Program-made: the position numbers and the translations under genes
Assembly (NCBI GenBank): GCA_038380435.1
Contig: JAWZYU010000013.1
Location: forward strand, 67,660,446 to 67,724,445
Direction of reading: 5' to 3'
Length of the DNA: 64,000 bases
Source of the DNA: Ryuthela nishihirai
Lineage: Eukaryota > Arthropoda > Arachnida > Araneae > Heptathelidae
Notes under the pieces: generated by a model
The model's input: only the letters and a program-made list of their open reading frames with translations
Told to the model about the DNA's origin: nothing
The model's database searches: none
In this document: piece by piece, positions 45,190 through 56,725 of the stretch
Position numbering within the stretch: position 1 is the first letter of the stretch
Layout of the letters: each line of letters starts with the position of its first letter

Positions 45190-45880
45190 CGAACAAATAC
45201 TGGCATAGGCAGATGACAGTGTGGAAATATTAGCTCATCTTTAAACGAACCTTAAAAGAAATTACTTGTTTGTTTTCAGTTGTCTCATTTTACTGTTGCA
45301 GCCGTTTGCCGTCTTCTGATGGAGCTTCTTGAAAAAAAAATATTCATAATTATTTTTTTGAGTGAAATGTTTACACCCAAATGCAGCGCAGTGAGGCATT
45401 CATAAAATATGACATCTTTCATAGAAAGAAAAAGTGGTAGAAATATATAAAACTATAACGACTGAGAAGTTTTAACTTGTCACATACACTAACTCATAGG
45501 CTTTCATCTCACGGTACGACAAAACATGGCGTGCATAAACCACGTGACTCAAACAACCAATGGCAGTAAATCGCCGAGATGCCTAGTCTCTAGTGGACCT
45601 GATGATAAGAGGACCGAGGCCCTCTTTACAAAGAGGTCCAGAACTATTGATGGATGTGCAAGAAGAAGAAGAAGCCTAGTTTCTAACTATACAGGACCTC
45701 TGCCTTCTACCAGTTCGCTATATACTTACCGTTAGATGACCGCGGAACCGTGCTGCCCTCATGTGCCAAGCTGATTATTTCCAATATGCGCTTGCTGACA
45801 CGGAGAATCACGGAAATCGGCAGGAATTCCCATTACGTATGCATCGGTTTTAATTATAGGTGTTCATGTTATTTTTCTGC
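45190..45880. other. Non-coding, one short open frame
   Basis: An open frame at 45526-45735 (69 codons, ATG start) has a basic RRRRS stretch but no known domain. The region is less AT-rich than its surroundings. I do not call it a gene. Confidence 0.4.
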
Positions 45881-45884
45881 TGAG

Positions 45885-46005
45885 GTTCTGCCATCGTCAT
45901 TCTACTATGGTGTATAAACTGAAATCCTCCTGTCAGATTTCTGTGGCAAGCAGCTGCTTGCAAGAGGGATTATTTATTTTTATTTCTTTTTTAATGTATG
46001 ATGGG
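45885..46005 (+). mobile_element. SINE-B copy, 3' half
   Basis: Plus-strand copy lacking the tRNA head: TTCTGCTGAGGTTCTGCCATC, TACTATGGTGTATAAACTGA, CCTGTCAGATTTCTGTGGCA and AGCAGCTGCTTGCAAGAGGG, then TATTTATTTTTATTTC, the family tail. Confidence 0.82.
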
Positions 46006-46931
46006 AGGGGGGAAATGCACATAGTAGTATTTTATTAATAATTATACAATATAAAAGTATTTGTCTTTTAGTTCTCAAATTAGAAAAGTTGCTTTTCTCC
46101 CACTTCTATGAAAATAATGGGTAGATCATTGCTGTCAGTGGAATTTCCATCAAAACAGAACGCTACCACCTAAATTTCTACCATGAAGAAATAGCTTGGA
46201 ACATTCGTTAAACGTTTTGCCATTTGGATATTTGGTGATCTCTATTGATATAAATTAAAACTACCTTTGAAAATGCGAATTATATTTTCATTTATAGAAA
46301 AGCGATTTTCCATTATCTCTTAAAACAAAACCGTTCTGTTTTTTACCTACTTTCGGCATAAGGGTCAACTCATTGTTGTCAATGGAATCGTCAAGACTCA
46401 CATTCCACGACCAAAATTTTTAGCATAACTACATCGTTTGCAATATTCATTTCAACTTTTGGAATTTCTTGATTTTTTCTACCGTTAGAGGGCGCAATTA
46501 TAGTTTTTGGGAGATTCAGAAAATGCGAAATGTAATATTTCATCAATTACTGCCCTACCCAAAAAGATTTTTTAATTTATCTCTAAAAACACACAGTTTT
46601 CTGTTAAAAATGTTGCATCCCCACCCCATGGGTCTAAAGCAGTGATTCCCCACCTTTTCTGGACCATCGGCCCCTTTAGAAGAGAACAAAAATTTCAACC
46701 CCCCCCTAGTCCATAATAGTTAATTTTATATGAAATATTAAAATATTGTTGCATATTATCTGTACCTAATTAATCTGTTTATTTATCTATTAAAATCATA
46801 AACCAGAAATTAATAAAACGACAACCAAATGTACAATAAAATTGTTTATAAAAATTTTAAAAATAAACACAGAATCAATAAGAAGCAAAAAATAATGAGA
46901 TAAACACAAAATTTATAATAAATAAAAAAAA

Positions 46932-48663
46932 TTAATGAGATGGTTGAGGCTGGTGGAGTGTTAACACTTTGTTAATGTCGGGTTCCAATTTCGTTAACAT
47001 CAATCGCAGATCGCCACGTTCAGTGATGTGTAGTCTGTTCCTCTTCTTTGACAGTAAATTAGCTACTGCACTGAATCCACGCTCAGCCATATAGGACGAA
47101 GGAAATGCGATTAAAAACTTCTGTACTATTGTCCACAATCCAGGGTAGAGAACTGGTATTGATTTTTGAAGCCAGAATTCTTGGTATCCATGTTTGAATT
47201 TTACTTTGAGTGCTTCGTTAGTCGTGAGTTCTAAGAGTTCCTCTTCCAAATTTGATGATTCTTCATTATCTGTGTTTGCGAAAGGATCTAAAACCCAACT
47301 CGGTATATTCATATTTAAAATATCTTAGAAACGCTCCGTAAAATCAACATGAAGAACTTCCAAGTGTTGGCAGTAAGTAAGTAAATCTTCCGGTTTTGCA
47401 GAGACTGCTGATAATATGGGAAAGTGGTTGTATTCACCTCTACCTAGATTTCGCTTGAATAGAAAAGGTTTTCCCGCAAAAACAGCTATGACGTTTTTTG
47501 TTTTAATTAAATTCAACTCATCACCTTGCAATTGTAAATTAACTTGATTAAATGTTTTAAACAGGTCTGTCAAATAAGCGATGTCATTTTTTGACGTAAT
47601 CAGGTTTTCGCGCAATTTTTCGTCTCTGTCTTCAAGAAAGTCCAGTACTGAGTCAAATAGATTTGAAAAAACGATTCAGACAAACACCTTTAGAGAGCCA
47701 ACGTACTTCTGTGTGTAGCAGCAAGTGATTGTAATCTTCATCATTTTCATTACAAAGCTTACCAAATAATCGGTCATTCAATGAATTGCTTCTAATCTTA
47801 TTGATTGCTTTAATAACGTAATGGTGCGACGTATGCAGACGTTCATTCAAATTTTTTGCAACCAAATGCTGACGATGAATAATACAATGTACAGCGAGTA
47901 CATTTGTTATTGCTTGTTTCAAATGCGCTATGAAACCCTTATGACGCCCTGTCATTGCTGGAGCACCATCAGTAGCAGCAGACAAAATATTGCAAATAAG
48001 AATTTCTTTCTCTTGAAAAAACTTTTTGCATGGTATTAAATATAGATTCTCCCTTTGTATCAGATTCCAAATTTTTAGCAAATAATAACTCTTCGTGATT
48101 TTTTTCTTCTTTTATAATCGTACGTATGATAAGAGTAGAGCTTCGTTATTTGGTAGAGTTGATTCATCGAGTTGAATGGAAAATTTGCAAGTCTTTAAGT
48201 AATCACATAATGTTATTTCGACGTCTTTTGCCATTTCGTCTATTCTTCTTTGTACTGAATTATTACTGAGAGGAATTTTTTTGATGATATCTGACGGTGT
48301 CCTATGATGAAGAACAGTTTTTGATATCTCTTTGACTGCCGGCAAAATTAATTCCTCGCAAATTGTGTGTGGTTTTCCTGCTTTTGCGATTAACAATGAA
48401 ACGTTATATGAGGCTCGTAGTCCATCATCATCATCTTTTTTAGAAGACGACGCAAAAAGGTTTGACATAGTTGGCTGTTTTAAATATTGCTTTTCCAGTT
48501 CTTGAAAATAGGATAAATCTTTGTTCTTCTTATCAGCATGCATTTTATTTAAATGCTCTTGTAGCCTAGAAGGTTTCATAGCTTCATTTGAAAAAACCTT
48601 TCGGCAAATTAAACACATAGGTAATGATTGGTTTGTAGGAGAGTACGTAAATCCATATTTCAA
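46932..48663 (-). pseudogene. hAT transposase, ZBED5/SCAND3-like, nearly intact
   Basis: About 580 codons. The N-terminal BED zinc finger reads CLICRKVFSNEAMKPSRLQ then EHLNKMHADK. Next come the RIDEMAKDVEITL and SIQLDESTLPNNEALL segments (catalytic Asp region), SAATDGAPAMTGRHKGF, VLAVHCIIHRQHLVAKNL (Cys-x2-His), LLLHTEVRWLSKG (conserved RW), and the C-terminal dimerisation domain AERGFSAVANLLSKKRNRL. Domain order matches ZBED5/ZBED8/SCAND3-type hATs. Damage is light: in-frame TAA at ~48113 and ~47326 and one frameshift near 47660. With intact termini and target duplication, the element died recently. Confidence 0.93.
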
Positions 48664-49225
48664 ATACTCAATACTGTACTGCCGGCATTACTTTTTAGAT
48701 GTAGATTCAGACATTTTCAAATGCAAATTCACTTCTCAACAGATTTATAGATAGTTATAAAAATAATGTTTATAATGACTTCTAACACTTATCACTCACG
48801 ACTATTTATCACGGCGAAGCGCATAAAAATAATAAAACATTCCTAGAGCTATCGCTTTTATAGATTTGATTTTGTGCACGTATTAACTTGTATGTTTGCG
48901 ATGCCGGCGCACTTGCTCCGTAAACAAGTCATTTCAAGCTCCCGTATTCTTGTCGAAACATGTTAAATTGCATGAACCGCGTGTTTGCCTACCAACTTGC
49001 AAGGACTTGTCACCGTCAATCTATTCTAAACTAAAACAAATTAGGTATAGGTATACCTATTGCTAATTTAAAAATGCTTACTAACGCGATAACAATAAGA
49101 TAATTTACATAGCTAGATAAAATATTTATTCATGAAAACATGTATTTTCAAAATATTTTATTATATTAAAAAAATTATTATAAAAAATATTAAATATAAT
49201 AAATTTATTATTATTATATTATTAT

Positions 49226-49705
49226 TGCATCAAGGTTGATTTGCCTATCAGGACGGACACACATGTCCAACATAATAAGCCTGATATAGTAGTGCATGTT
49301 AAGGTATTGAATGAGATTACAGTTATTGAAGTAGGAATAACATCTCAGGATAACCTGCAGACAGTAGAGGTTGAAAAGAAGAGGAAGTATGATCTGCTGG
49401 CTAATGAGTTGAGCCTAATTCACAAGTGTAATGTTAATATTATACCTTATGTTCTGACGTGGGATGGTATTGTAACTGCGTTCCATAAAGCATACTCAAA
49501 GCGACTTGGAGTGGGAAAACATATTGAAGCTTATATCCAATCTGTGATCTTGAAGAGAACCTTTGAGAGCATCTCAGTCGACTTCAGACGTTATGCTAGT
49601 AGGCGGTAGCAGGGAACTTATTGTTCAACTTGAGGTTGAAAAGCTGTACATGACGGATGAGGTAGTGGATGACCAGAATCACCAGGAAGACACCACAGAA
49701 TAGAA
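49226..49705 (+). pseudogene. R2/R4-type LINE endonuclease tail inside the hAT
   Basis: An open frame from about 49226 (no ATG; begins IKVDLPIRTDTHVQHNKPD) to the stop at 49609. Motifs are NKPDIVV, then VIEVGI, then EKKRKYDLLANEL, a PD...E...K pattern of restriction-like endonucleases carried at the C-terminus of R2/R4/NeSL-like LINEs, followed by IPYVLTWDGIVTAFHK. No reverse transcriptase is upstream, so it is a 5'-truncated tail. Its 3' flank to about 49705 still reads like coding or UTR sequence. It is intact over ~128 codons in an otherwise non-coding part of a hAT element. Clade assignment is inference. Confidence 0.6.
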
Positions 49706-50409
49706 GAGATAAAAAGATTGTCACAGAAAATTCCATTAAATTTATTTATTTATTTGACCGCCCCTCTTGACTGCCTCAACGCCCCCCATTTTCCTCTGGA
49801 TCAGCTACCGCCCCCATGGAAGGCTCCAGCGCCCATTGGGGGGCGGTATCGCCCCCGTTGGGAATCTATGGTCTAAAGGGTCAAGTGATTGTAGCCAATG
49901 GTAACTTCGTAGACTTCACATTTCAACACCAAAATTTCAAACTTATAACTACATCTTTTGGAATATTCGTTTGATATTTTGGAATTTTCAACTTTTTCCA
50001 CCTTTAGAGGGCGTAGTTATAACTTTTGGGAGATTCGGAAAATGCAAATTGTAATGTTTGATTAATTCCTACCCAACATAAAAAGAAATTTTAATTTATC
50101 TGCATAAACAAAAAAGTTCGATGTGTACATGTGGATAGGCGGGCAGACAACAAAGCGAAGTTATCTCGTTTTTTTTTTTAAAAAAAAAAGGCCGTAAAAT
50201 TTTATTTTCCCTTTTAGCCGTTTTCTAAAGTGCTTCCAATCGTGAGCACTGAAATCTGTATCAAATATTATCATACCTTTTTCCGGAATCGATAAGTATT
50301 TGTGCAATACCGCAGAACTTTGCACGCCAAACAAGACGACAAAACATGGCATCCAATTTTGAGATGGCCAACCTCTACCTATACAGTATAGGGCCTCTAA
50401 CTCGAATTG

Positions 50410-50750
50410 GGCAGGCCTCGTCAGACTATTGATTCTCTATGCTTCACCTATATTGGCGAATACTACACCCACTAATATTCGTAAGATTCAGATCCTACAG
50501 AACAAGATTTTGAGAACTGCGATCGATGCCCCCTGGTTTGTCACTAAAAGATAACTCCATAAAGAGCTGGGCATCGGCCATGTATATACACATATAAAAC
50601 GCACCTCAAAAGTTTTTTGAGGCTGTAAGCAATAATCCCAATGAGATTATTTCTTCTCTGATTCTTTACGATCATACTGTTTTGAACAAGTACAAGAGGC
50701 CTAAAACGGTAGTGTTCTCTGAGGAGACCTACCCGTTTTAGGTTTCTTAT
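50410..50750 (+). pseudogene. Jockey-clade LINE, C-terminal remnant
   Basis: Plus strand: RLLILYASPILANTTPTNIR then KIQILQNKILRTAIDAPWFV, the segment just after the reverse transcriptase of jockey-like LINEs (ASP-W-N ... IQN-LR ... PWFVRN). A stop follows, then HKELGIGHVYTHIK, and after a shift FFEAVSNNPNEII and KYKRPKTV, the jockey C-terminus. The start and most of the protein are missing. Confidence 0.8.
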
Positions 50751-50759
50751 AGAATTTTA

Positions 50760-52855
50760 GTCTATTTTTAGTTTTTCTTATATTTGTCCTTAGGGGCCCA
50801 CTTAAAGAGGTTTACTTATATATTTTGTTCTTACTCATGCTGCATAGGCACATCTTTATGATGGAAATGGTTAGGGGTAAAATTATTACCCGGTACATCG
50901 AATATGATTATATGGCCTACGATCCATAGAGGCCTGTACTACAGTGCCTATAAGTATATAGTGTGGCAATCGTCAATAGCGCAGCCATTAAAACGTGGTC
51001 CAAAAAATGGTCCCCTACCGACAGGGGGACTAGAATCGAAATATAACTTCGTGAATGCGCAGTGAAAAGATATTGATATAGTACCGTTTTATGCCAAATT
51101 ACCTCGCCGTAAATAGTTCTAGATAGAAAAAAGTAGTTCTACATAAAAAATAATATCGCGAAACATTATGGGCATGTAAAAACCTGATATTCTATAAGCA
51201 GCTAAAAGTTTTCTTTCGTTTCCTCCTGAAATTGAAATATTAAGAATATACCGTAATCTATACAGCCACGGCAGTCGATGCACCATAATTTGGTAAGTTA
51301 TATTACAGTTGATGAACATATTTTATCAACTATAAAATCTATGATAAGTATAAAATCTTCAGCGTGTTAGTTTCTTGTTTCGTTTTAGTTTCTTGTTAAA
51401 CTGCAATTATATTAAATCAATAATTTTTTCGCTACGTATGCATTTCTTGATGTTTCGACAGCACTTTCGGAAATGGAAGTTAAACTATTCATTATGTTCA
51501 AAACTTCGTGAATATTTATATTCATTGTGAAACGATAATTAAGGAATAATAGTGAATAATACGTGATAGGATTAATATATTCTTTAGCTGTCTAACATAT
51601 CCTACTGTTATTATAGTGGTTTTGAAACTATCTGTTTTTATTATTACTAGGATTGCAGTAAGTGCAGTAAGGATATTTGATTTCCTAAAAATAGTTAATT
51701 GTGTGGCTAACAAATCCATCTACAGATCACCGGAAAGATACAAGAAATGGCATTCAATAAGTGAATAAACGTTTAATTTGTTTGATTTATTTATCATAAG
51801 TGATCGTTTATACAAGTTTTAGCAGAGCTGTAAATTTCAGTGTTGCTGTGTTTAACACAATGAAAAGTAAAGAATTATATTTGCTCGTATTTAACCTCGC
51901 GTGACATTTAATACGAAGCTTATACAATTTTAGGTACAATTTACTGAGTTTCGTTATGCCCTAAGAAATTCAGCCTGCCTAGTGGCAAAAACATAAAGTT
52001 GCAAGGAATGATTGAATGTCTGTTGTACTTTTAACATAGTAAAGTGTGTTTTGGATGCGGTATCTTGAAGCAATGGGAACCGGCAGCCTCAAGACTGTAT
52101 CGATCAGTTTTAAAAGTATTTTTCTCAATATAACAACTTTTTTTTCACGGTTGTAGTTAGAGAAGAATTTTTAAAAGTAATGTTTAGAATTTTAGGTTCT
52201 ACTCAAATGTAAAAAAAATTGAGGTTTTGTTTTTACGTTTAAAATCATTTAAGTCTAATATACACTGGATATGGTAAAACCGTTATTTGGTTCCTGTCAA
52301 CTCCTCAACACATGTTCCGGTACTTACCGGTAATAAAATGCTGTGGCATTCGGCCCAGGAGGGGATGGTAACCGCAGCTTAATTCAAGGCTTTAAGCTTT
52401 TTCGCTTATGACGAAGCTTATGAATCAGTGTAAAACTACGTGGGTTAAATATGAAAAAAATCGTATATAATAACTAATACGTTTTTCCCAATCTATTAAT
52501 GGCTGCGTGGATGTCCTCGCAATTGAAAGCGCTGTTTCATTCACCCCAGTGTTTCTGTAGGAAATGCTGCTTTTATTTCAAAAACTTTTCGGAATCTAAT
52601 TTGAAAGTGTTTTATTTTCTTTTCTTTGGACGGCTTAAGTGAGCATTTTAAAAATGACTTTTAAACTGATCTGAAACACATGTAATAAAAGAATAGTTTA
52701 AGTAACACTAAGCGTGTTCACGGCATCACAATTCTATAACATACTAATAATTAAAAAACGAAACAAAACCTTGCTGTTATGTCGGTTACAGAACTCTGGT
52801 TACCTGAGCATTATGAGTGCTCGTAATGGCTGGATGGATGTATTCGCAACTGAAA
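50760..52855. other. Non-coding, nothing recognised
   Basis: About 2.1 kb. The first ~200 bp may be the 3' UTR of the jockey-type remnant. The rest is AT-rich with no family match. Confidence 0.5.
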
Positions 52856-52864
52856 GCTCTAGAA

Positions 52865-53398
52865 CAGACTTGTCAAACTCGTTAACCACCGAGGGCCATA
52901 TTAAGTATTATATATTAAATCGCGGGCCGCAAAACAAAAAAAAGCAGATGAAAATTGTTATGTGCAAACTAGACTAGAACGCAGTATTCGTTCACTGACT
53001 GCTAACGAATAGCTTCCGACTCTACTGGCATTTCGTGACTCATTGCCATGCGCAAAGTACGTACATTTGAATGACCTCGAGACATGTGTATACATGTCGG
53101 AGCCCGATCGTAGAATTGCTCATATCATGAAATGCCACTATTTCATGAAATGATCGGGCATTTCATGATATGAGCAATTCTACGATCGGGCTCCGACATA
53201 TACATTTATGCGCAATTGTTTCCCTTATATATAATGGAAATGTTTTCTGAAATACGTTTATTTAATTCATGTACCGTGTACGTACTTATAATTTTAATTA
53301 AAGAATCCAGTGTTGTCAAAAGTTAAATAAACGTATTGGTTATCAATTTTGGCGGGCCGCAGAACAGTTCCCGGCGGGCCGCGTGTTTCACATGCCTG
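52865..53398. mobile_element. Non-autonomous hAT element, 534 bp
   Basis: The left end CAGACTTGTCAAACTCG and the right end (read inward) CAGGCATGTGAAACACG match at 12 of 17, each followed by GGGCC(A/G)C-type GC-rich sequence. Flanking 8-mers are CTCTAGAA (52857-52864) and TTCTAGAA (53399-53406), 7 of 8. No transposase. It holds a 42-bp perfect hairpin at 53095-53198. Confidence 0.9.
53095..53198. repeat. Perfect 42-bp inverted repeat, 20-nt loop
   Basis: The arms 53095-53136 and 53157-53198 are exact complements (outer ends TGTCGGAGCCCGATCG / CGATCGGGCTCCGACA). The loop contains ATTTCATGAAAT, itself palindromic. It is internal to the hAT element and far better preserved than the terminal repeats. 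Confidence 0.97.
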
Positions 53399-53399
53399 T

Positions 53400-53820
53400 T
53401 CTAGAACATCCAATCTTTAAAATTGGAATGATAAAGCGTTTTATCATTACTACATTACTGAAATATCTATTAAACTGATTTTCTGTTTCAAAGAAAATGT
53501 TTTGTTCAGAAAGAGGATTTTCAATTTCTCTAGCTTTTTATTTATGGAACAGTACAAACGTTAAAATGCCTCCTTTAAACTAATGAAAATAAGTTTTCCG
53601 TTTTATTTTATTTCTTTTTTATCGGTTTTGCAAAGCAGAAATTATCTTTAAACATCTTTAAGTTCATTATATAATACATATGTGTGCTATTCAATAACCA
53701 CAAATAATTCATTACACATTTTACTGCGATAAATATACTATGTTTTAAGAACCAAAAATAGGTTTAAAGAAAATATTCAAAATAAAATCAAGATATGTTT
53801 ACTCTTTTTTCCCTCCATTG
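53400..53820. other. Non-coding, nothing recognised
   Basis: AT-rich spacer between the hAT element and the 36-bp minisatellite. Confidence 0.5.
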
Positions 53821-53824
53821 TGGT

Positions 53825-54285
53825 TGCTAAAACTAACCACTCAGCTAAGAGCTAAACTAATTCTAAAACTATCCACTCAGCTAAGAGCTAAGCTAATTCT
53901 AAAACTATCCACTCACCTAAGAGCTAAACTATTTCTAAAACTATCCACTCAGCTAAGAGATAAACTAACTCTAAAACTATCCACTCAGCTAAGAGCTAAA
54001 CTAATTCTAAAATTATCCACTCAGCTAAGAGCTAAACTAATTCTAAAACTATCCACTCAGCTAAGAGCTAAACTATTTCTAAAACTATCCACTTAGCTAA
54101 GAGCTAAACTAATTCTAAAACTGTCCACTCAGCTAAGAGCTAAACTAATTCTAAAACTATCCACTCAGCTAAGAGCTAAACTAATTCTAAAACTATCCAC
54201 TCAGCTAAGAGTTAAACTAATTCTAAAACTATCCACTCAGCTAAGAGCTAAACTAATTCTAAAACTATCCACTTGGCTAAGAGCA
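53825..54285 (+). repeat. 36-bp minisatellite, about 13 copies
   Basis: The unit CCACTCAGCTAAGAGCTAAA plus CTAATTCTAAAACTAT repeats without length change. Because the period is a multiple of three, one frame stays open and reads KLSTQLRAKLIL over and over (53818-54096), which is not evidence of a protein. It starts and ends in units carrying private changes (CTAACC at the start, ACTTGGCTAAGAGCATT at the end). Confidence 0.97.
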
Positions 54286-54289
54286 TTCT

Positions 54290-55755
54290 TCTCCTTTCCT
54301 CCTCCATCCTGTTATATCCGACCGTGGTACGAGTTACACATTGCAAACAAGAGAAGAACGTTATTTCCAATTCATTTACAAATCATAACGCGTTTGAGGG
54401 AGGGATGCAATTGTTATTTTGCACGAAATATACTAGCACAATTTAAGAAAACAATATTTAATCTGAGAGAAACTATCAATGAGAAAAATAGATATACGTT
54501 ATTTAACAGACTTGATCAAGGTGATATTTCTTGTATGAAAAATTTCTGCGAATGAAAATCAATATTTTACTAATTAAAATTCAATTGTCAGATCTCGAGT
54601 TATGTAGCAGACCAGTTCCTGGAAAAATATACAAAAATATATCTGGATAATATAAATGTAATTATTTTTTTATTTCTTTACGTAGCACATGAAAGAAGAT
54701 ATGTTTCTTATTTCTTTTTCTTTTTTTACCGTAGAGAGTTCAGTGAGAGACTACTCTCTTGTTTTGGTAGAGATCTTGGTATATTATACTTTAACCAACT
54801 TTCAACCTTTCAAACATTATAAAACGAAAAATCAAAGATTTATCAATAGTAAATCTCACATGTTACATTTATTGAACAGACTCACTGACGTCTGTTAAAT
54901 GTAGTATTTGAATGTGGAATTGCAGAAAATAATTCTTATAATCTTCTTTGGTAATTCTTTTGCAATTCGATACTAAAGAATCAACATTCTTTAGTATCGA
55001 ATTGCAAAAGATTATCAATATTCTTTATTATCGAATAGCAGAAATGTTACCTGCATATAGCAAATTTGAATGTAAAGTATTTCTGTGATAACTGACGCAA
55101 ATGTTACTTCATTTTTTCTCGATTCCTTACTTTGTTGTGGGAGATTTTTCTTTGTGCATGTAAGTGAATGCATAACTAGACTTAAGTTCAGAAGGTAATA
55201 ATGCTTAAATCTTTGTTTGAAATGTATCGAGAAGCGCTTTTAATTTTCTCATAGATAACAAAAATGTTACTTCGCTTTGTAAATTAAAATGATTAATGAT
55301 CATATTTAAGAATACTTGAATCACTAAAAGCTTTTCAATTATCAGTCAAAAGAATTAAAATGAATTGATTCAATGAATTAATGCTCAAAGTTAAGTCGAT
55401 GCACTTAAAAAGAGTTTTTAAGCAGAATTAAATTAAGTACGAAACACAGTCTTTGTTCGTATTTTTGCTTTTAATTCGAAATTGAAAGGATTTTTTTTCC
55501 ATTAGTAATCGAAGTTGTTAGAGCGAATTTAAACTGACTACATATAAATTTCGATAACGCGTAAATTTAGCAAAAGGATTCTCTGAAAAAAGACAGTCGA
55601 GCATTATTTGAGTAACAACAACGAAATCTTTAAATTCAATACAGCAAAACATTATATGAACGTTTATTTAAAACATTTTATGCCCAGCAGCTAAAGTTCA
55701 ACATTGTCTCCTCGTTAGTTCTTTCAAAACGAGATATACTTTTCTGGAAATGATC
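54290..55755. other. Non-coding; one hairpin inside
   Basis: AT-rich. The 69-codon open frame at 54689-54898 has no known domain. The only structure is the 25-bp hairpin listed separately. Confidence 0.5.
54957..55010. repeat. Perfect 25-bp hairpin with 4-nt loop
   Basis: Arms 54957-54981 and 54986-55010 are exact complements (CTTTTGCAATTCGATACTAA and partner), with loop CAAC. A diverged third copy of the arm, ATTCTTTATTATCGAATAGC, follows at 55018. Confidence 0.97.
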
Positions 55756-55759
55756 AGTA

Positions 55760-56725
55760 GGTGAGAGTTTCCAGATCAGAGTGGCCTATTGATATGTATT
55801 ACCATGGCTCCTTTCATTTCCCACCTGCTGAGGAGTAGTCAGCTTCACACAGTCTTAGTTGAAAATGAAAATATAGAAAATGGAATGGGCCAAGACTTTG
55901 AGTATGATTGGAAGTTCTGTAATGGCTCCAGTGGTGGTGGTCTTCTGTTGATGGAAAATCTTCAGCTAAGTTTTCTCGTTGTTTGTGGGTTGACAGTTCC
56001 AAGTGAAAAGCTGCGTCGGATACCTCATATCAATTAGTATGTAATCCTGATTGGAGGACATCTCAGGTATCTAAACCTTTGTTTCTCGCATCATCAAACC
56101 TACACTGTTCTTACGGGTCTGGATGGCTTAAGCCTTTAGTGGTATGGGAAATAGTTCTTTGCCCAATTTTTGTTCCTGCGTTTAAGGAACTGTTCGATAT
56201 TGTCAGTACTACCTCTCTCTATAAACATAGTTTCTTTAAAAATCCCACTAACCATGCTCTTTCCACAGATTTATCATTGAATGTAAGAACAGTGTGCAAT
56301 TATTATTCTGTTGATGTCCTCACACAAGAATTTCATCGCTATAGCCTTGATATTCTGGGCTTGCAAGAGATGAGATGGACAGGAAATGGTCAGCTACTTA
56401 AAGGTAAATTTCTCTTTTCAGGGAGGGAAGATGGGAATCATCTTCAAGGCGTCAGTCTGCTTCTCACTAGACACATCAGTTCTTCTTATCTCTTCTGTTA
56501 TATGACTACATTAATAAATAGTTATAATGAAAATTTTGTTACAGCTAAATTTAAAACTATATGTAAGGACTTGAATGCTATCTGTTGTATTGTCTCCACC
56601 CAGGGACGTATGAGAATGAGAAAGACAGGTGCTATGGCCAATTTCACGATATTTTGAATTCTTTCAAGAAAGATATTGCTCTTGTTGCAGGTAACGTCAA
56701 TGCTAAAGTTCAAACTTTTGGACAG
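55760..56725 (+). pseudogene. LINE copy L5, 5' part only (plus strand)
   Basis: Holds part of the 5' leader (CTGCTGAGGAGTAGTCA, ~55825) and the endonuclease start: LFDIVSTTSLYKHSFFKNPT, LNVRTVCNYYSVDVLTQEFH, LDILGLQEMRWTGNG, FSGREDGNHLQGVSLLLTRH, and the region up to NAKV. It stops near 56725, at about residue 216-224 of the intact protein. Stops near 56515 and 56655 break it. It faces the 3' end of copy L6. Confidence 0.88.

Larger units (their letters stand above)
46640..49870 (-). mobile_element. ZBED-type hAT element with perfect 8-bp target duplication
   Basis: 3,231 bp. The left end CAGTGATTCCCCACC and the right end (read inward) CATAGATTCCCAACG match at 11 of 15. GTCTAAAG lies on both sides (46632-46639 and 49871-49878). 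The transposase is on the minus strand. About 1.1 kb between the transposase start and the right end includes an unrelated plus-strand open frame at 49226-49609. Confidence 0.96.
46100..50165 (+). repeat. Repeat C array split by a hAT element
   Basis: Units occupy ~46100-46345, ~46350-46639 and 49871-50165. Each has the CCACCAAAATTT block, CTACATC.TTTGCAATATTCG, GTTAGAGGGCGCAATTATAG, GGGAGATTC.GAAAATGC and TTTAATTTATCTCTAAAAAC. The array ends GGCGGGCAGACAACAAAGCG. Removing the hAT and one copy of its 8-bp duplication restores a continuous unit. Confidence 0.85.

Noticed and set aside
45526..45735. 69-codon open frame with basic stretch
   Set aside because: No family resemblance, and length is within chance for this region.
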